A stretch of 64,000 nt of DNA from assembly GCF_964065165.1 (NCBI RefSeq), contig NZ_OZ061549.1, positions 1,984,001 to 2,048,000 on the forward strand. Reading direction: 5' to 3'. The position numbers and the translations under genes were made by a program. The stretch comes from Levilactobacillus yonginensis (GTDB lineage: Bacteria; Bacillota; Bacilli; Lactobacillales; Lactobacillaceae). Positions 34,528 to 42,955 of the stretch are shown one piece after another. Under the pieces are notes generated by a model. That model searched no databases and had not been told where the DNA came from. It was given only the letters and a program-made list of their open reading frames with translations. Position 1 is the stretch's first letter. Each line of letters starts with the position of its first letter.

Positions 34528-35820
34528 ATGTTAGAGCGCTATACCCGACCAGAGATGGGCAAAATCTGGTCCCTTGAAAATCAATACCGATCCTGGTTAG
34601 CTGTTGAAATTGCCATTGACGAAGCTTGGGCGCAGTTAGGCGAAGTACCAGTTGCAGATGTGCAAAAAATCCGAGATAATGCCAAATTTGATGTTGATCG
34701 GATTGCTGAGATCGAAGCCGTGACGCACCATGATATTGTGGCCTTCACGCGTAACGTTTCTGAGTCCCTAGGTGCTGAACGCAAGTGGATTCATTTTGGT
34801 GTGACGAGTACTGATGTGGTCGATACGGCTCAGGGGTACCGATTGAAGCAAGCTAATGCGGTCTTGCGTCAGGATTTGGTGGCCATCATCGCGACGTTAA
34901 AGCGATTGGCACTTCAATATAAAGAGACGGTCATGATTGGTCGGACGCATGGTATTCAAGCGGAACCCACGACATTTGGGTTAAAGTTAGCTCGATTTTA
35001 CGCTGAAATGCAACGCAATCTGGAACGATTTGACCGGGCCGCCGCTGCCGTTGAGACTGGTAAAATTAGTGGGGCCGTTGGAACGTTTGCCAACGTACCA
35101 CCAGAAGTTGAGGCTTTCGTCTGTGACCAGTTAGGTATCAGTGCGCAGCCTGTTGCTAGTCAAGTGTTGCCACGGGATCTACATGCCGATTACATTGCCA
35201 CGTTGGCCTTGGTTGGGACTGGGGTCGAGAATATCGCGACGGAGATTCGGAGCCTCCAGCGTTCGGAGATCCATGAGGTAGAAGAACATTTCAACCCGGG
35301 TCAGAAGGGGTCTAGTGCCATGCCACATAAGCGCAATCCGATTGGCTCAGAGAACGTTACGGGATTAGCCCGGGTACTACGCGGCACCATGGTCACTGCG
35401 TATGAAGACGTTAGCCTCTGGCATGAACGGGATATTTCTCACTCATCCGCTGAACGGATGATTTTACCGGAAAGTACAACGTTGTTGGATTACATGCTGC
35501 ATCGGATGAACAGCATTCTCAGCAACCTAGATGTCTTCCCGGAAACTATGAAAGCCAATATGGGACGGACTTATGGGTTGATCTACAGTCAACGGTTGCT
35601 ACTTAAACTGATTGAATCGGGGCTGAGTCGTGAAGCCGCGTATGATTTGGTTCAGCCGTTGACGGCTCAGGCATGGGACGAACAAAGGCAATTTCGGCCG
35701 TTGGTTGAAGCCAAAACGGAAATTACCGATCGCCTGACTCCCGAACAGATTGCTGATGCTTTTGACTATCACTTACGTCGCGTTGATTTTATCTTTCAAC
35801 GACTGGGGTTAACGAAGTAG
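34528..35820 (+). CDS. purB: Adenylosuccinate lyase
   Basis: 430-residue fumarase/aspartase-superfamily enzyme acting twice in purine synthesis: SAICAR to AICAR and adenylosuccinate to AMP. The signature loop SSAMPHKRNPIGSEN is at about residues 261-275, with TSTDVVDTAQ and RTHGIQAEPTTFG earlier. The ATG at 34528 follows GGGAGGAAAACACT; the 23-codon upstream extension is non-homologous leader. Divergent from purA; monocistronic with a shared terminator at 35848. Confidence 0.96.
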   Translation: MLERYTRPEMGKIWSLENQYRSWLAVEIAIDEAWAQLGEVPVADVQKIRDNAKFDVDRIAEIEAVTHHDIVAFTRNVSESLGAERKWIHFGVTSTDVVDTAQGYRLKQANAVLRQDLVAIIATLKRLALQYKETVMIGRTHGIQAEPTTFGLKLARFYAEMQRNLERFDRAAAAVETGKISGAVGTFANVPPEVEAFVCDQLGISAQPVASQVLPRDLHADYIATLALVGTGVENIATEIRSLQRSEIHEVEEHFNPGQKGSSAMPHKRNPIGSENVTGLARVLRGTMVTAYEDVSLWHERDISHSSAERMILPESTTLLDYMLHRMNSILSNLDVFPETMKANMGRTYGLIYSQRLLLKLIESGLSREAAYDLVQPLTAQAWDEQRQFRPLVEAKTEITDRLTPEQIADAFDYHLRRVDFIFQRLGLTK

Positions 35821-35847
35821 AGACATTTATTTTTTGAACCTTAACGC

Positions 35848-35895
35848 AAAAAAATCGCACCGTTCTTAGGGAAGAACGGTGCGATTTCTTTTCAT
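35848..35895. terminator. Bidirectional terminator of purB and of the minus-strand small RNA
   Basis: Perfect 16-bp stem AAATCGCACCGTTCTT (35852-35867) / AAGAACGGTGCGATTT (35872-35887), tetraloop AGGG. TTTCTTTTC follows on plus, T7 on minus. Confidence 0.93.
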
Positions 35896-36010
35896 GAGGA
35901 GTGCGTTCACATAAGGGGGTGCGAACGCAGTTTAGAGGAGTTGGTTAGGCTTGAGGGAACCTAACCAGGGAATGATTCTCTTAGGGGGAGAGAATCTAAA
36001 AGGGGATTGG
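35848..36010 (-). ncRNA. Candidate anti-Shine-Dalgarno small RNA (or hydrolase 3'UTR)
   Basis: Read on the minus strand there are three consecutive hairpins and a terminator. A: GATTCTCT-CCCCCTA-AGAGAATC (35974-35996). B: GGTTAGG-ttccctcaag-CCTAACC (35943-35966). C: TGCGTTC with GAACGCA, loop GCACCCCCTTATGTG (35902-35929). D: the 16-bp terminator with loop CCCT and T7. Unpaired links also contain CTCCTC. All loops carry CCCCCT or TTCCCT, the complement of AGGGGG/GAGGG ribosome sites, as in C-rich-loop small RNAs of Gram-positives. No coding frame fits. Upstream, a TATAGT -10-like box (about 36060) has only a weak -35. A hydrolase gene on the same strand ends at 36195, with a weak terminator-like hairpin at 36091-36111, so a 3'UTR origin is possible. 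Confidence 0.6.
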
Positions 36011-36023
36011 ATATAGATTTTGA

Positions 36024-36063
36024 TTAGTAATAGTTATTGGCTAATTACTATGGTTATTACTAT
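36024..36063. repeat. Short inverted and direct repeats TAGTAATWR
   Basis: TAGTAATAG, then TAATTACTA, then TTATTACTA in 40 nt: the outer pair forms an inverted repeat. It lies upstream of the candidate small RNA and could be an operator or a stem. Confidence 0.4.
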
Positions 36064-36194
36064 ACCCGGAGATTGTGAATAGAAAAGGTCAAAAGCCGTG
36101 ACGACTTTTTGATAAATTGGTAAAGAAAAAATAAAGTGTGAAGATTCTTCGAATACGACCAAAACGCCGTTAAGCTAGGCTTAAGGTTACTTAG

Positions 36195-37127
36195 TTAGTT
36201 GAAATAAGTTTGCAAAAATTCTTCAACGTGTTGCTGATAACGGGTCGGGTTGATCCAGAAACTTTCGGCATGTGAAGCGTTTTTCACAATCCAAAGCTGT
36301 TTGGGCGCGTGAGTCGCCGCATAATTTTCGTAGGCCATGCCAACTGGCACGTAAACGTCCTTTTCGACATGAATGAAAAGAATGGGACGCTTGTTCTTCT
36401 TCAGCTGTTGAGTAGCCGTCACATCGCCGAGATAGTAGCCTAGCCGGCGCTTAGAAATAGTGCTGACTAGCGGTTCAATTGGATACTTGGGGAGGTGGAA
36501 CTGCCGTTTTAATAGGTAGGTCAATTCAGCCTCGATGCTGGAGTAGCCACAGTCTGCGATAATCGCTTTGACTTGTGGGGGTAGACTTTCCCCGGATAAC
36601 ATTTCCATGGTTGCGCCACCCATGCTGACACCAAACATGAGAATCTTTACGTCAGTGTTGGCTCGGTTAATGACCTGTTGAATCCATTGGAGATAATCTA
36701 GTCGATCCAACCAGCCGAAGCTAATGTACTTCCCAGCACTTTCACCGTGGCCCCGATCGTCCGGTAAGAGGACATTAAAGCCCAGACGGTGGTACATTTG
36801 CGCAAAGTTGGCCATCGTTTCACCATTTCCCTTATAACCATGGGAGATGATGACAGTCTTTTCACTAGGTGTTTCAGCGGGAATGTATTCTGCGACCATC
36901 CGGTTTTGCGGGTCGTGTTCGTGGAGATACCATTTTTCCTTGTCGACCTGCTGGAACCAGTCGACGTAAGCGTAGTAAGCGTCAGCATATTTTTGTTTAT
37001 CAGCCGAAGTTTCGGGAACATAGTTGACCCGCTTAAAGGCAAAGCTGAATAAGCGTTCACTAGCAATCAATGAGGTGGCCGCAATCCCTAGCAGGGGTAA
37101 CGTCCAGGTCAGCGTTTTTCTCTTCAT
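36195..37127 (-). CDS. Membrane-anchored alpha/beta hydrolase
   Basis: 310-residue hydrolase of the BAAT/YqkD-like group. An N-terminal hydrophobic anchor or signal (about 7-24) precedes an alpha/beta fold with ISHGYKGNGE (oxyanion region), DDRGHGES, nucleophile elbow GVSMGG, acid Asp in HVEKDVYVP and catalytic His in NASHAESFW. Substrate unknown, probably an ester or peptide bond at the cell surface. The ATG follows GAAAGGACCTG. Single gene between the phosphatase terminator and the candidate small RNA region. Confidence 0.85.
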   Translation of the reverse strand: MKRKTLTWTLPLLGIAATSLIASERLFSFAFKRVNYVPETSADKQKYADAYYAYVDWFQQVDKEKWYLHEHDPQNRMVAEYIPAETPSEKTVIISHGYKGNGETMANFAQMYHRLGFNVLLPDDRGHGESAGKYISFGWLDRLDYLQWIQQVINRANTDVKILMFGVSMGGATMEMLSGESLPPQVKAIIADCGYSSIEAELTYLLKRQFHLPKYPIEPLVSTISKRRLGYYLGDVTATQQLKKNKRPILFIHVEKDVYVPVGMAYENYAATHAPKQLWIVKNASHAESFWINPTRYQQHVEEFLQTYFN

Positions 37128-37156
37128 CGTTAATCAGGTCCTTTCGAATTATTGTT

Positions 37157-37191
37157 AAAAAACCAGACTACCCGCTAACACGGTTAGTCTG
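37157..37191 (-). terminator. Terminator of the cytosolic tyrosine phosphatase gene
   Basis: CCAGACTA/TAGTCTGG stem with 14-nt loop; T6 follows on the minus strand. Confidence 0.88.
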
Positions 37192-37198
37192 GCACGGA

Positions 37199-37999
37199 CT
37201 AGGCGTCCAAATAAAGTTGTTTTAAATTAGTTAAGTCGCTACGTGATAGACCCAGAACGTCCTTTAAATAATCTTGCGTCCCACCATACTGAGTATTGAT
37301 AATTCTATTTGCGGCGTCAAAGTAATCGTTGCTAACGGAGTACAGTGCCCGAATATTTGAGGCAAAGGCTTCACCATAGCCCTTCTTTAAGGCATCTGCC
37401 GTGACCAATTTAATGTGTTCAGCTGAAGTTTCATTCGTCATCAGGTAATCTTGGCGAATCGTCTGGGGGTCAACTCCCAGTGCACTCAACACAAAGAAGG
37501 CCCCCATTCCGGTCCGGTCCTTACCTGCTGTACAGTGAAACAGTACGGATTGTTGTTCATCTTCGTTAGCTAATAACGTTGCAAAGAAGTCGTGGTAGGC
37601 TTTCTGCGCAGAATCTAAGGTGACCATTTGGCGGTAGACGTCGACCATGTGGTCGTGACCAGCCGTGCCGTCGTTGGAAAAGCGTTTTTGCAAGTCAGCC
37701 TCGCTGGCCGAAGCATCCGTCTGATCATCCGCGGGAAAAACCGGGAGAAAATGATACTTGACTCCCACTGGTACGCGGTCTGGCGATTGGACCTGTTCGT
37801 CTTTAGAACGGAAGTCGACGTCGGCCACGACACCATAATTGCTTAACATTTGTTGATCTTCCGGGGTGAGCTCAGCCAACCCAGCGGTCCGCAACAACTT
37901 GTGCCACTTGACCGTGTGTCCGTCAATCGTCTGGTAGCCGCCAAGCTCCCGGAAGTTCCGACCGCCAGTCACATGTAAAATTCGTTGGTTGTCTGTCAT
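37199..37999 (-). CDS. Cytosolic tyrosine-protein phosphatase (Y_phosphatase3)
   Basis: 266-residue phosphatase. Seen: NFRELGGYQTIDG entry motif, LLRTAGLAELT, the general-acid region VDFRSKDEQ and the P-loop HCTAGKDRTG (catalytic Cys and Arg). It lacks a signal peptide, unlike the relative at 15820. The start is ATG 37999, 8 nt after AAAGGGTGG; an ATG 8 codons upstream would place that site inside the gene. Related lactobacillar and Listeria (LipA) enzymes remove phosphate from proteins and phosphoinositides; the substrate here is unknown. Confidence 0.88.
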   Translation of the reverse strand: MTDNQRILHVTGGRNFRELGGYQTIDGHTVKWHKLLRTAGLAELTPEDQQMLSNYGVVADVDFRSKDEQVQSPDRVPVGVKYHFLPVFPADDQTDASASEADLQKRFSNDGTAGHDHMVDVYRQMVTLDSAQKAYHDFFATLLANEDEQQSVLFHCTAGKDRTGMGAFFVLSALGVDPQTIRQDYLMTNETSAEHIKLVTADALKKGYGEAFASNIRALYSVSNDYFDAANRIINTQYGGTQDYLKDVLGLSRSDLTNLKQLYLDA

Positions 38000-38163
38000 T
38001 CGTTTTACCACCCTTTCAGTCATCAGTTGTTACCCTTTCTATTTTACCGGTTTTTCAAAAAATTACCTAGCAATTGGTTTTAGAAGAGGCGTTTTCGCCC
38101 AAAAGGCTGTATACTGTCAATTAAGAGTGAGAATTGACGAAGGCAAAAGATAGGGTGATAGTC

Positions 38164-39051
38164 GTGAGTTTGCGTGGGAAATGGTTACTTTTCAAGACCC
38201 AGCATAGTCAACTTAAGCAACAGATCCAGCAAGCGTTTTTACAGCCTAGCCGGCAAAACCGGGCCGTAGTCCCCGAAAAGTTCCCAGCCAACATGGTGAC
38301 CAAGGAACGCAAGGTCTTCGGTGGGCGGTTGTTGACCGTGGCTTCGGGTGCGCCCTTGCCGCAACACGTGTTGTTATTCCACGGTGGGGCGTACACCATG
38401 CAGGGAATCGACAGTCACCGCAAGTTAATGGAAACATTGGTCGATCAAGCTAACCTGAGAATCACGTATGTTGATTATCCGTTGGTTCCAGAGGCAACTG
38501 TGGACGATACATTGGTGTTTGCAATGAATAGTTACAGCTATTTACGCGCCCAGTATCCCGATGACCAATTCTTTTTAATGGGTGATTCTGCCGGTGGTGG
38601 CTTGGCGTTGTCATTGTTACAACAGTTAAAGGAACACCAAGAACCACTTCCTGTTGGGACTATTTTGATTTCGCCATGGACGGATTTGAGTATGATGAAC
38701 CCGGACCTGAAGGTGGCTGCTAAACACGATCCATATCTAACGTTAGCGACGTTAAAGAAAATTGGATTTGCGTACGCTGGTGATCATCCGGTGACGGATC
38801 CGCTAGTGAGTCCCATTTATGGGAGTTTTGATAATTTGGGCCCAATACAGTTGTACTTTGGTGCTAATGAACTATTAGTGGCCGATGATGAACGGTTGCT
38901 TCAAAAACTTGAAGCGGCTGAGGGGACTCCCATCAAAGCCCGCCGGTTGAAGTCGATGCTGCATGATTATATTCTGTGGAATAAATTACCAGAATCTAAA
39001 CGAACGTTGAAGGAAGTTAAGCAGTTTATTCTAACGGGAGAACTGGGTTAA
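38164..39051 (+). CDS. Alpha/beta hydrolase, HSL-family esterase
   Basis: 295-residue esterase of the hormone-sensitive-lipase type. The oxyanion motif HGGAYTMQG lies at about 80, the nucleophile elbow GDSAGGGL at about 145, then the acid Asp near LVADDERL and the catalytic His in SMLHDYILW. The GTG start at 38164 follows ATAGGGTG; the earlier in-frame TTG lacks a ribosome site. No signal peptide, so probably intracellular, acting on short-chain esters. Confidence 0.87.
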   Translation: MSLRGKWLLFKTQHSQLKQQIQQAFLQPSRQNRAVVPEKFPANMVTKERKVFGGRLLTVASGAPLPQHVLLFHGGAYTMQGIDSHRKLMETLVDQANLRITYVDYPLVPEATVDDTLVFAMNSYSYLRAQYPDDQFFLMGDSAGGGLALSLLQQLKEHQEPLPVGTILISPWTDLSMMNPDLKVAAKHDPYLTLATLKKIGFAYAGDHPVTDPLVSPIYGSFDNLGPIQLYFGANELLVADDERLLQKLEAAEGTPIKARRLKSMLHDYILWNKLPESKRTLKEVKQFILTGELG

Positions 39052-39109
39052 ATGGGTTCGCCAAGACCATCCGTCTTGGGCCCCATCTCGATGTAAATAG
39101 ACCGCAACA

Positions 39110-39140
39110 AGGAGACCGTGTCCTGGGACACGGCCTTTTT
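39110..39140 (+). terminator. Terminator of the HSL esterase gene
   Basis: CCGTGTCC/GGACACGG stem with outer AGG/CCT pairs and T5. A second hairpin CCAAGAC/GTCTTGG (39061-39079) precedes it. Confidence 0.87.
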
Positions 39141-39314
39141 GTCGTGCAACAGCTAATGGGAATACCCATTAAGCCCAAATTAGTTTTGAATCACAATAAC
39201 TGTCATAGCGCCCGTCTTTGTTAACCCGTCTAATTTATCGGTAATCAACCAGTGGCTCCCCATTCTTTTTACGACTAACGGCGTATAATATGAACATACA
39301 AAGGGGATGGACTC

Positions 39315-41159
39315 ATGAAAATACGCTTGATTGTGGCTAGCCTGGTGGTTGGGCTGCTGGGGATTACTGGTGTGCAAGCCAGTGCAGCATCGACAGTGCC
39401 GCTGGCCACACCGTACCGGGAGAGCTCACTAACTGGCCTTAAAAAGGTTAAACAGGTCGCTAAGGGGAAGACGGTGACGTTGGACTTAGTATTGAAGACC
39501 CGTAATGCCAGTAAGTTACCGTCCACGGCCTTAGCTGTTAATACGCCAGGAAATTCGCAATTTCAGCAATTTCTGACACCGAGCACGTTTCGGTCTAAAT
39601 TTGGCCAATCAACCAGTACGACTAAACGTCTGACGACTTACTTCAAAGCTCGGCATCTGAAGGTTGTCACGTTTAATGATGGCTTAGTGATGCAGCTGAA
39701 GGGGTCAGCTGCCGCGATTGATGCCACCTTCGCAACTAAGCTTAAAACGGCGAGTTACCACGGCCAAAGACTTCAGTATTCTAAGAAGACGCCGCGATTG
39801 CCCAAAAACGTGGCGCAACCCATTGAAGCGGTCGTTGGTATTACCAATTTAGTTAAGCTCACGAGTCTATCGGAACCCGGGACCACGGCGAGTGACGGAC
39901 CAACGACGGATGGTGCCCCCCAGAACTTTCTCTCGCAGTACCACGCCACAAATTTGGCCGCTAATAGTCAGGGCCAGGGTCAAACTATTGGTATCATTAG
40001 CTTCAGCAAAGTAAAGACGGCAGACATCACTCATTTCTGGTCAGAAGAGGGCGTCGCGGCTTCTGCCAACCGGATCAGTGTGAAGTCCACTGGCGGGATG
40101 AATGTTTGGGGAAACGTTGACCCAGGTAACGCCGAAACTTCGTTGGATGTAGAGCAGGCTGGCGCGCTAGCACCGAAGGCCAAAATTCGGGTCTACACGG
40201 CGTCACTCAGTGATGTTGGGTGGATCAACGCCTTTGCCAGCGCCTTTGGTGAAAATAAGGCCAGTTCCCTCTCCCTGAGTTGGGGCCTGTCAGAGGGGGT
40301 TCTCCAGAGTCTCAGTAAGGATCACTTATTAACGCCACTATACGGAAACATTATGAGCACGCTACTATCTCAGGGAGCGACGCAAGGGGTGTCAACTTTT
40401 GCGGCCTCTGGGGACAGCGGTGCTTACGGAGAAGAATTAGCGGCTAACGGTGACGTAAACGAGGGAATCTACGCCAACTTCCCAGCTAGCAACCCGTGGG
40501 TCACGGCGACTGGTGGGACGACATTGCCATTTTCTGGAGACTTGCAGGATGGCAATCACGTCACCGTTAAGCGGGAACGAACCTGGGGTGGCGACGCACT
40601 ATTTAATGCATATCATCGTGATCCCGCCTTCTTTAAAGCAAATTCGGACGCTATGGATACGTTGCAGAGTGGTAGTGGTGGCGGGATTTCTACGCTGTAC
40701 GGCACGCCGAAGTATCAACAGGGGGTTTCGGGGGTCAACACTTACAATGCCCGGCAGTACTTGTCTGCTAGTGGCTTGCCCCGGCTAAATCCTAAATTAA
40801 TTCAAGGCCGTCAGAGTGGTCGAAACTTCCCAGACGTTGTGGCTGACGCTGATCCACTTACAGGATATGATTCCTACACGTCCAGTGATGGCTGGCAAGT
40901 TATCGGGGGAACCAGCGTCGTGGCACCGCAGTTTGCGGCCATGGCGGCCCTGATGAACGGTAGTCGGACACACCGAATGGGTCTGTGGAATCCGCAGCTT
41001 TATGGCTTGGCGCAAACGTCGGAGTCGCCGTTTACTCAACTGGATGCCACTACCAACAACAGTAATTTGTTCTACGTGGGCCAGCCCGGTAAGACTTACA
41101 ACCAAGCCGCTGGATTGGGTACCGTGAACTTTGACGAGTTAGCGCACGCGTTCCAATAA
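39315..41159 (+). CDS. Secreted S53-family serine peptidase (sedolisin/kumamolisin type)
   Basis: 614 residues: signal peptide (about 1-26, ending VQASAAS), an inhibitory pro-kumamolisin propeptide (about 27-185) and an S53 catalytic domain. The Ser-Glu-Asp triad is seen in NAETSLDVEQ (Glu and Asp four residues apart) and GGTSVVAPQFAAM (Ser). The oxyanion Asp is in FAASGDSGAYG, and SLSWG is conserved. The ATG follows AAGGGGATGG. S53 enzymes are subtilisin-like endopeptidases usually active in acid, fitting an acidifying lactic bacterium. No wall anchor, so released. Terminator-linked repeat 4 follows. Confidence 0.92.
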   Translation: MKIRLIVASLVVGLLGITGVQASAASTVPLATPYRESSLTGLKKVKQVAKGKTVTLDLVLKTRNASKLPSTALAVNTPGNSQFQQFLTPSTFRSKFGQSTSTTKRLTTYFKARHLKVVTFNDGLVMQLKGSAAAIDATFATKLKTASYHGQRLQYSKKTPRLPKNVAQPIEAVVGITNLVKLTSLSEPGTTASDGPTTDGAPQNFLSQYHATNLAANSQGQGQTIGIISFSKVKTADITHFWSEEGVAASANRISVKSTGGMNVWGNVDPGNAETSLDVEQAGALAPKAKIRVYTASLSDVGWINAFASAFGENKASSLSLSWGLSEGVLQSLSKDHLLTPLYGNIMSTLLSQGATQGVSTFAASGDSGAYGEELAANGDVNEGIYANFPASNPWVTATGGTTLPFSGDLQDGNHVTVKRERTWGGDALFNAYHRDPAFFKANSDAMDTLQSGSGGGISTLYGTPKYQQGVSGVNTYNARQYLSASGLPRLNPKLIQGRQSGRNFPDVVADADPLTGYDSYTSSDGWQVIGGTSVVAPQFAAMAALMNGSRTHRMGLWNPQLYGLAQTSESPFTQLDATTNNSNLFYVGQPGKTYNQAAGLGTVNFDELAHAFQ

Positions 41160-41224
41160 AAAATAGAGTGGGCTAGAAGGCACTAAGCGGAGCGTTTCAG
41201 CAACATAGATTTGAATATGCAAAA

Positions 41225-41402
41225 TGGGTCTGGGACAAAAGTCCCAGACCCATTTTGCACTCCGAACGTATATGGTCGAAACGTGCGCCAAAAGGCAGTC
41301 AACTCCGCTTAACGTCGATAGACAAACAATCCAAAATCGGGATTATTCGTCTATCGACGTTAATGCTCATTGACTAACCGCCTTCTGTCCCACTCTCATT
41401 TT
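41225..41402 (+). repeat. Terminator-linked repeat, copy 4 (full length)
   Basis: AATGGGTCTGGGAC-aaaa-GTCCCAGACCCATT stem with T5, then TCCGAACGTATATGGTCGAA and ACGTGCG. Then comes a nested hairpin: AGGCAGTCAA...TTGACTAACCGCCT outside, AACGTCGATAGAC...GTCTATCGACGTT inside, AACAATCC/GGATTATT innermost. It ends TCCCACTCT. Compare the inverted copy at 46542. Confidence 0.82.
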
Positions 41403-41436
41403 GATTTTTGTAGCTACTCAAGCGTTACCGAGTCAT

Positions 41437-42039
41437 TTATTTGTAGACAATGCTGTAATCGCCTGAATCCTTTTGATGAGGGAAGTCGGTACCGGTGAAG
41501 GCGTTGGTGGGCATCCACGTGGTTAGGTCCTCATAGCTGTAGTTTTTTGTTGATTTAGTTTTAATCTGCCGGCTAGCGGTATCACTGTCGGTCATAATGC
41601 TGGCAATCTTACTGGATTTCTTGACGGGAATCAGATAGGCGTTGGCGTCACCGGCTGGGACCTTGCTGTAGACGGCGTAGACCGGAATTTTCTTCTGATG
41701 AAATTTGTAATTGAAGACGTAACGTTTGGTTCGGGGGTTAACCTTGACCTTGACCTGGCCGGTATCGTTTAGGTCAGTATTACCAAATTGCGCGGCAATC
41801 TTGGGTTCATAACTTAGTTTGGACTGTTTAAGTGCCAGCTGAACGACCGCCTTGCCACTGGAAACACCCGCTGGTAGGGGATTGGCTTGCTTATGATGGG
41901 TGGTGATATTCATGCCCAGAGCGAATAGCAGAAATAGGATGCCGACCCAGATTTGCCAGCCTTTGCGTGGTTGGCGCAGGTTGGTCCAGATTAAGAGGAC
42001 GCCCCAAGCGATGAAGAACCAAGTGACAAATGAATTCAT
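41437..42039 (-). CDS. Membrane-anchored protein of unknown function
   Basis: 200 residues. Two N-terminal hydrophobic segments (VTWFFIAWGVLLIW and IWVGILFLLFALGMN) are followed by an extracellular domain of about 145 residues with no cysteines (GQVKVKVNPRTKRYVFNYKF, PVYAVYSKVPAGDANAYLIP). I do not recognise a family. The ATG follows GGAAAGG. Convergent with the S53 protease gene; the full-length repeat at 41225 lies between them. Confidence 0.6.
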   Translation of the reverse strand: MNSFVTWFFIAWGVLLIWTNLRQPRKGWQIWVGILFLLFALGMNITTHHKQANPLPAGVSSGKAVVQLALKQSKLSYEPKIAAQFGNTDLNDTGQVKVKVNPRTKRYVFNYKFHQKKIPVYAVYSKVPAGDANAYLIPVKKSSKIASIMTDSDTASRQIKTKSTKNYSYEDLTTWMPTNAFTGTDFPHQKDSGDYSIVYK

Positions 42040-42176
42040 AAGTAGCCGACCTTTCCGTAGCAGAGTTAATTAGTTAGAAGTTTATCTACTTCTAGCTTAA
42101 GTCAGACTAGGTCAATCTACAATACCAGGTTTAGCCATTGTGAGTAGAGTTGTTGAGTGGGACGGTTAAAGCCATC

Positions 42177-42207
42177 AAAAAAGGTTCGAGCCAGTCAGCT
42201 CGAACCT
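42177..42207 (-). terminator. Terminator of the YczE-like membrane protein gene
   Basis: AGGTTCGAGC/GCTCGAACCT stem, T6 on the minus strand. Confidence 0.9.
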
Positions 42208-42222
42208 CATTAACAGTTAGGG

Positions 42223-42879
42223 TTAAACATCCACGTGATGTTTTAAAGCGGGGAAGACGTGATAGTCTGCCCAGGCCATGACGATACCTTGGGTGACTAG
42301 CGCCCAAATGGTCCCGAAACCGATGGCGTTTAGCTCACCAGTAAAGATGTAGGACAAAACAATGATAGTGACCGGTGGGACGTAGCTGGCCCATTGCGCA
42401 ATGACGGCGGAACCATGTAGGAATCGGAACCGCAGGATGTAAGCCACATCATCATTTGGATGCATGATGACGTTGCAGCGCTGGTAGATGGACACAGCGA
42501 AAGCGACCCCAATCAGCCCAATGATGTCAACGATGACCCGCCCCGTCAGGTTCAACTTACCCACGCCGACCCAGTTCCAGAAGTACCCGATCCATTCGAC
42601 CAGATAACTGAAGGGGATGATGTAGAGGATGTTGGAGACGAACCGTTTGCGGTCGAATCGCCCAAGCAGCACCTGGTTCATCAAGGTGATGACGACTCCG
42701 TAAACGAACATGGTCGTGCCTAGGGGTACGTGAATCCAATTTGCCAGGTTCACGGATGAACCGGTCCACACCGCACTCCCGAGATTAGTCGAGATGGTGA
42801 GGGCGTTAGCGGCGGAGTTAAGTAAAATGGAGAACGTCAAAAAACGCATTCGTTGTCCGAAGTCCTTCATTTTCGCCAC
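42223..42879 (-). CDS. YczE/YyaS/YitT-type integral membrane protein
   Basis: 218 residues, about five helices. The N-terminal ANALTISTNLGSAVWTGSSV and TTMFVYGVVITLMNQVLLGR segments are typical of the YczE-like family, whose function is not known (in Bacillus linked to lipopeptide production). The GTG start at 42879 lies 7 nt after GAGGTG; an ATG three codons later is an alternative. Monocistronic. Confidence 0.75.
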   Translation of the reverse strand: MAKMKDFGQRMRFLTFSILLNSAANALTISTNLGSAVWTGSSVNLANWIHVPLGTTMFVYGVVITLMNQVLLGRFDRKRFVSNILYIIPFSYLVEWIGYFWNWVGVGKLNLTGRVIVDIIGLIGVAFAVSIYQRCNVIMHPNDDVAYILRFRFLHGSAVIAQWASYVPPVTIIVLSYIFTGELNAIGFGTIWALVTQGIVMAWADYHVFPALKHHVDV

Positions 42880-42955
42880 TACCGTTCACCTCTTCATTAG
42901 TCTAGTTTCTAGTTTAGCCGAATGACGAGGGAAGTAAAAGGCCTTTACGTTAATT

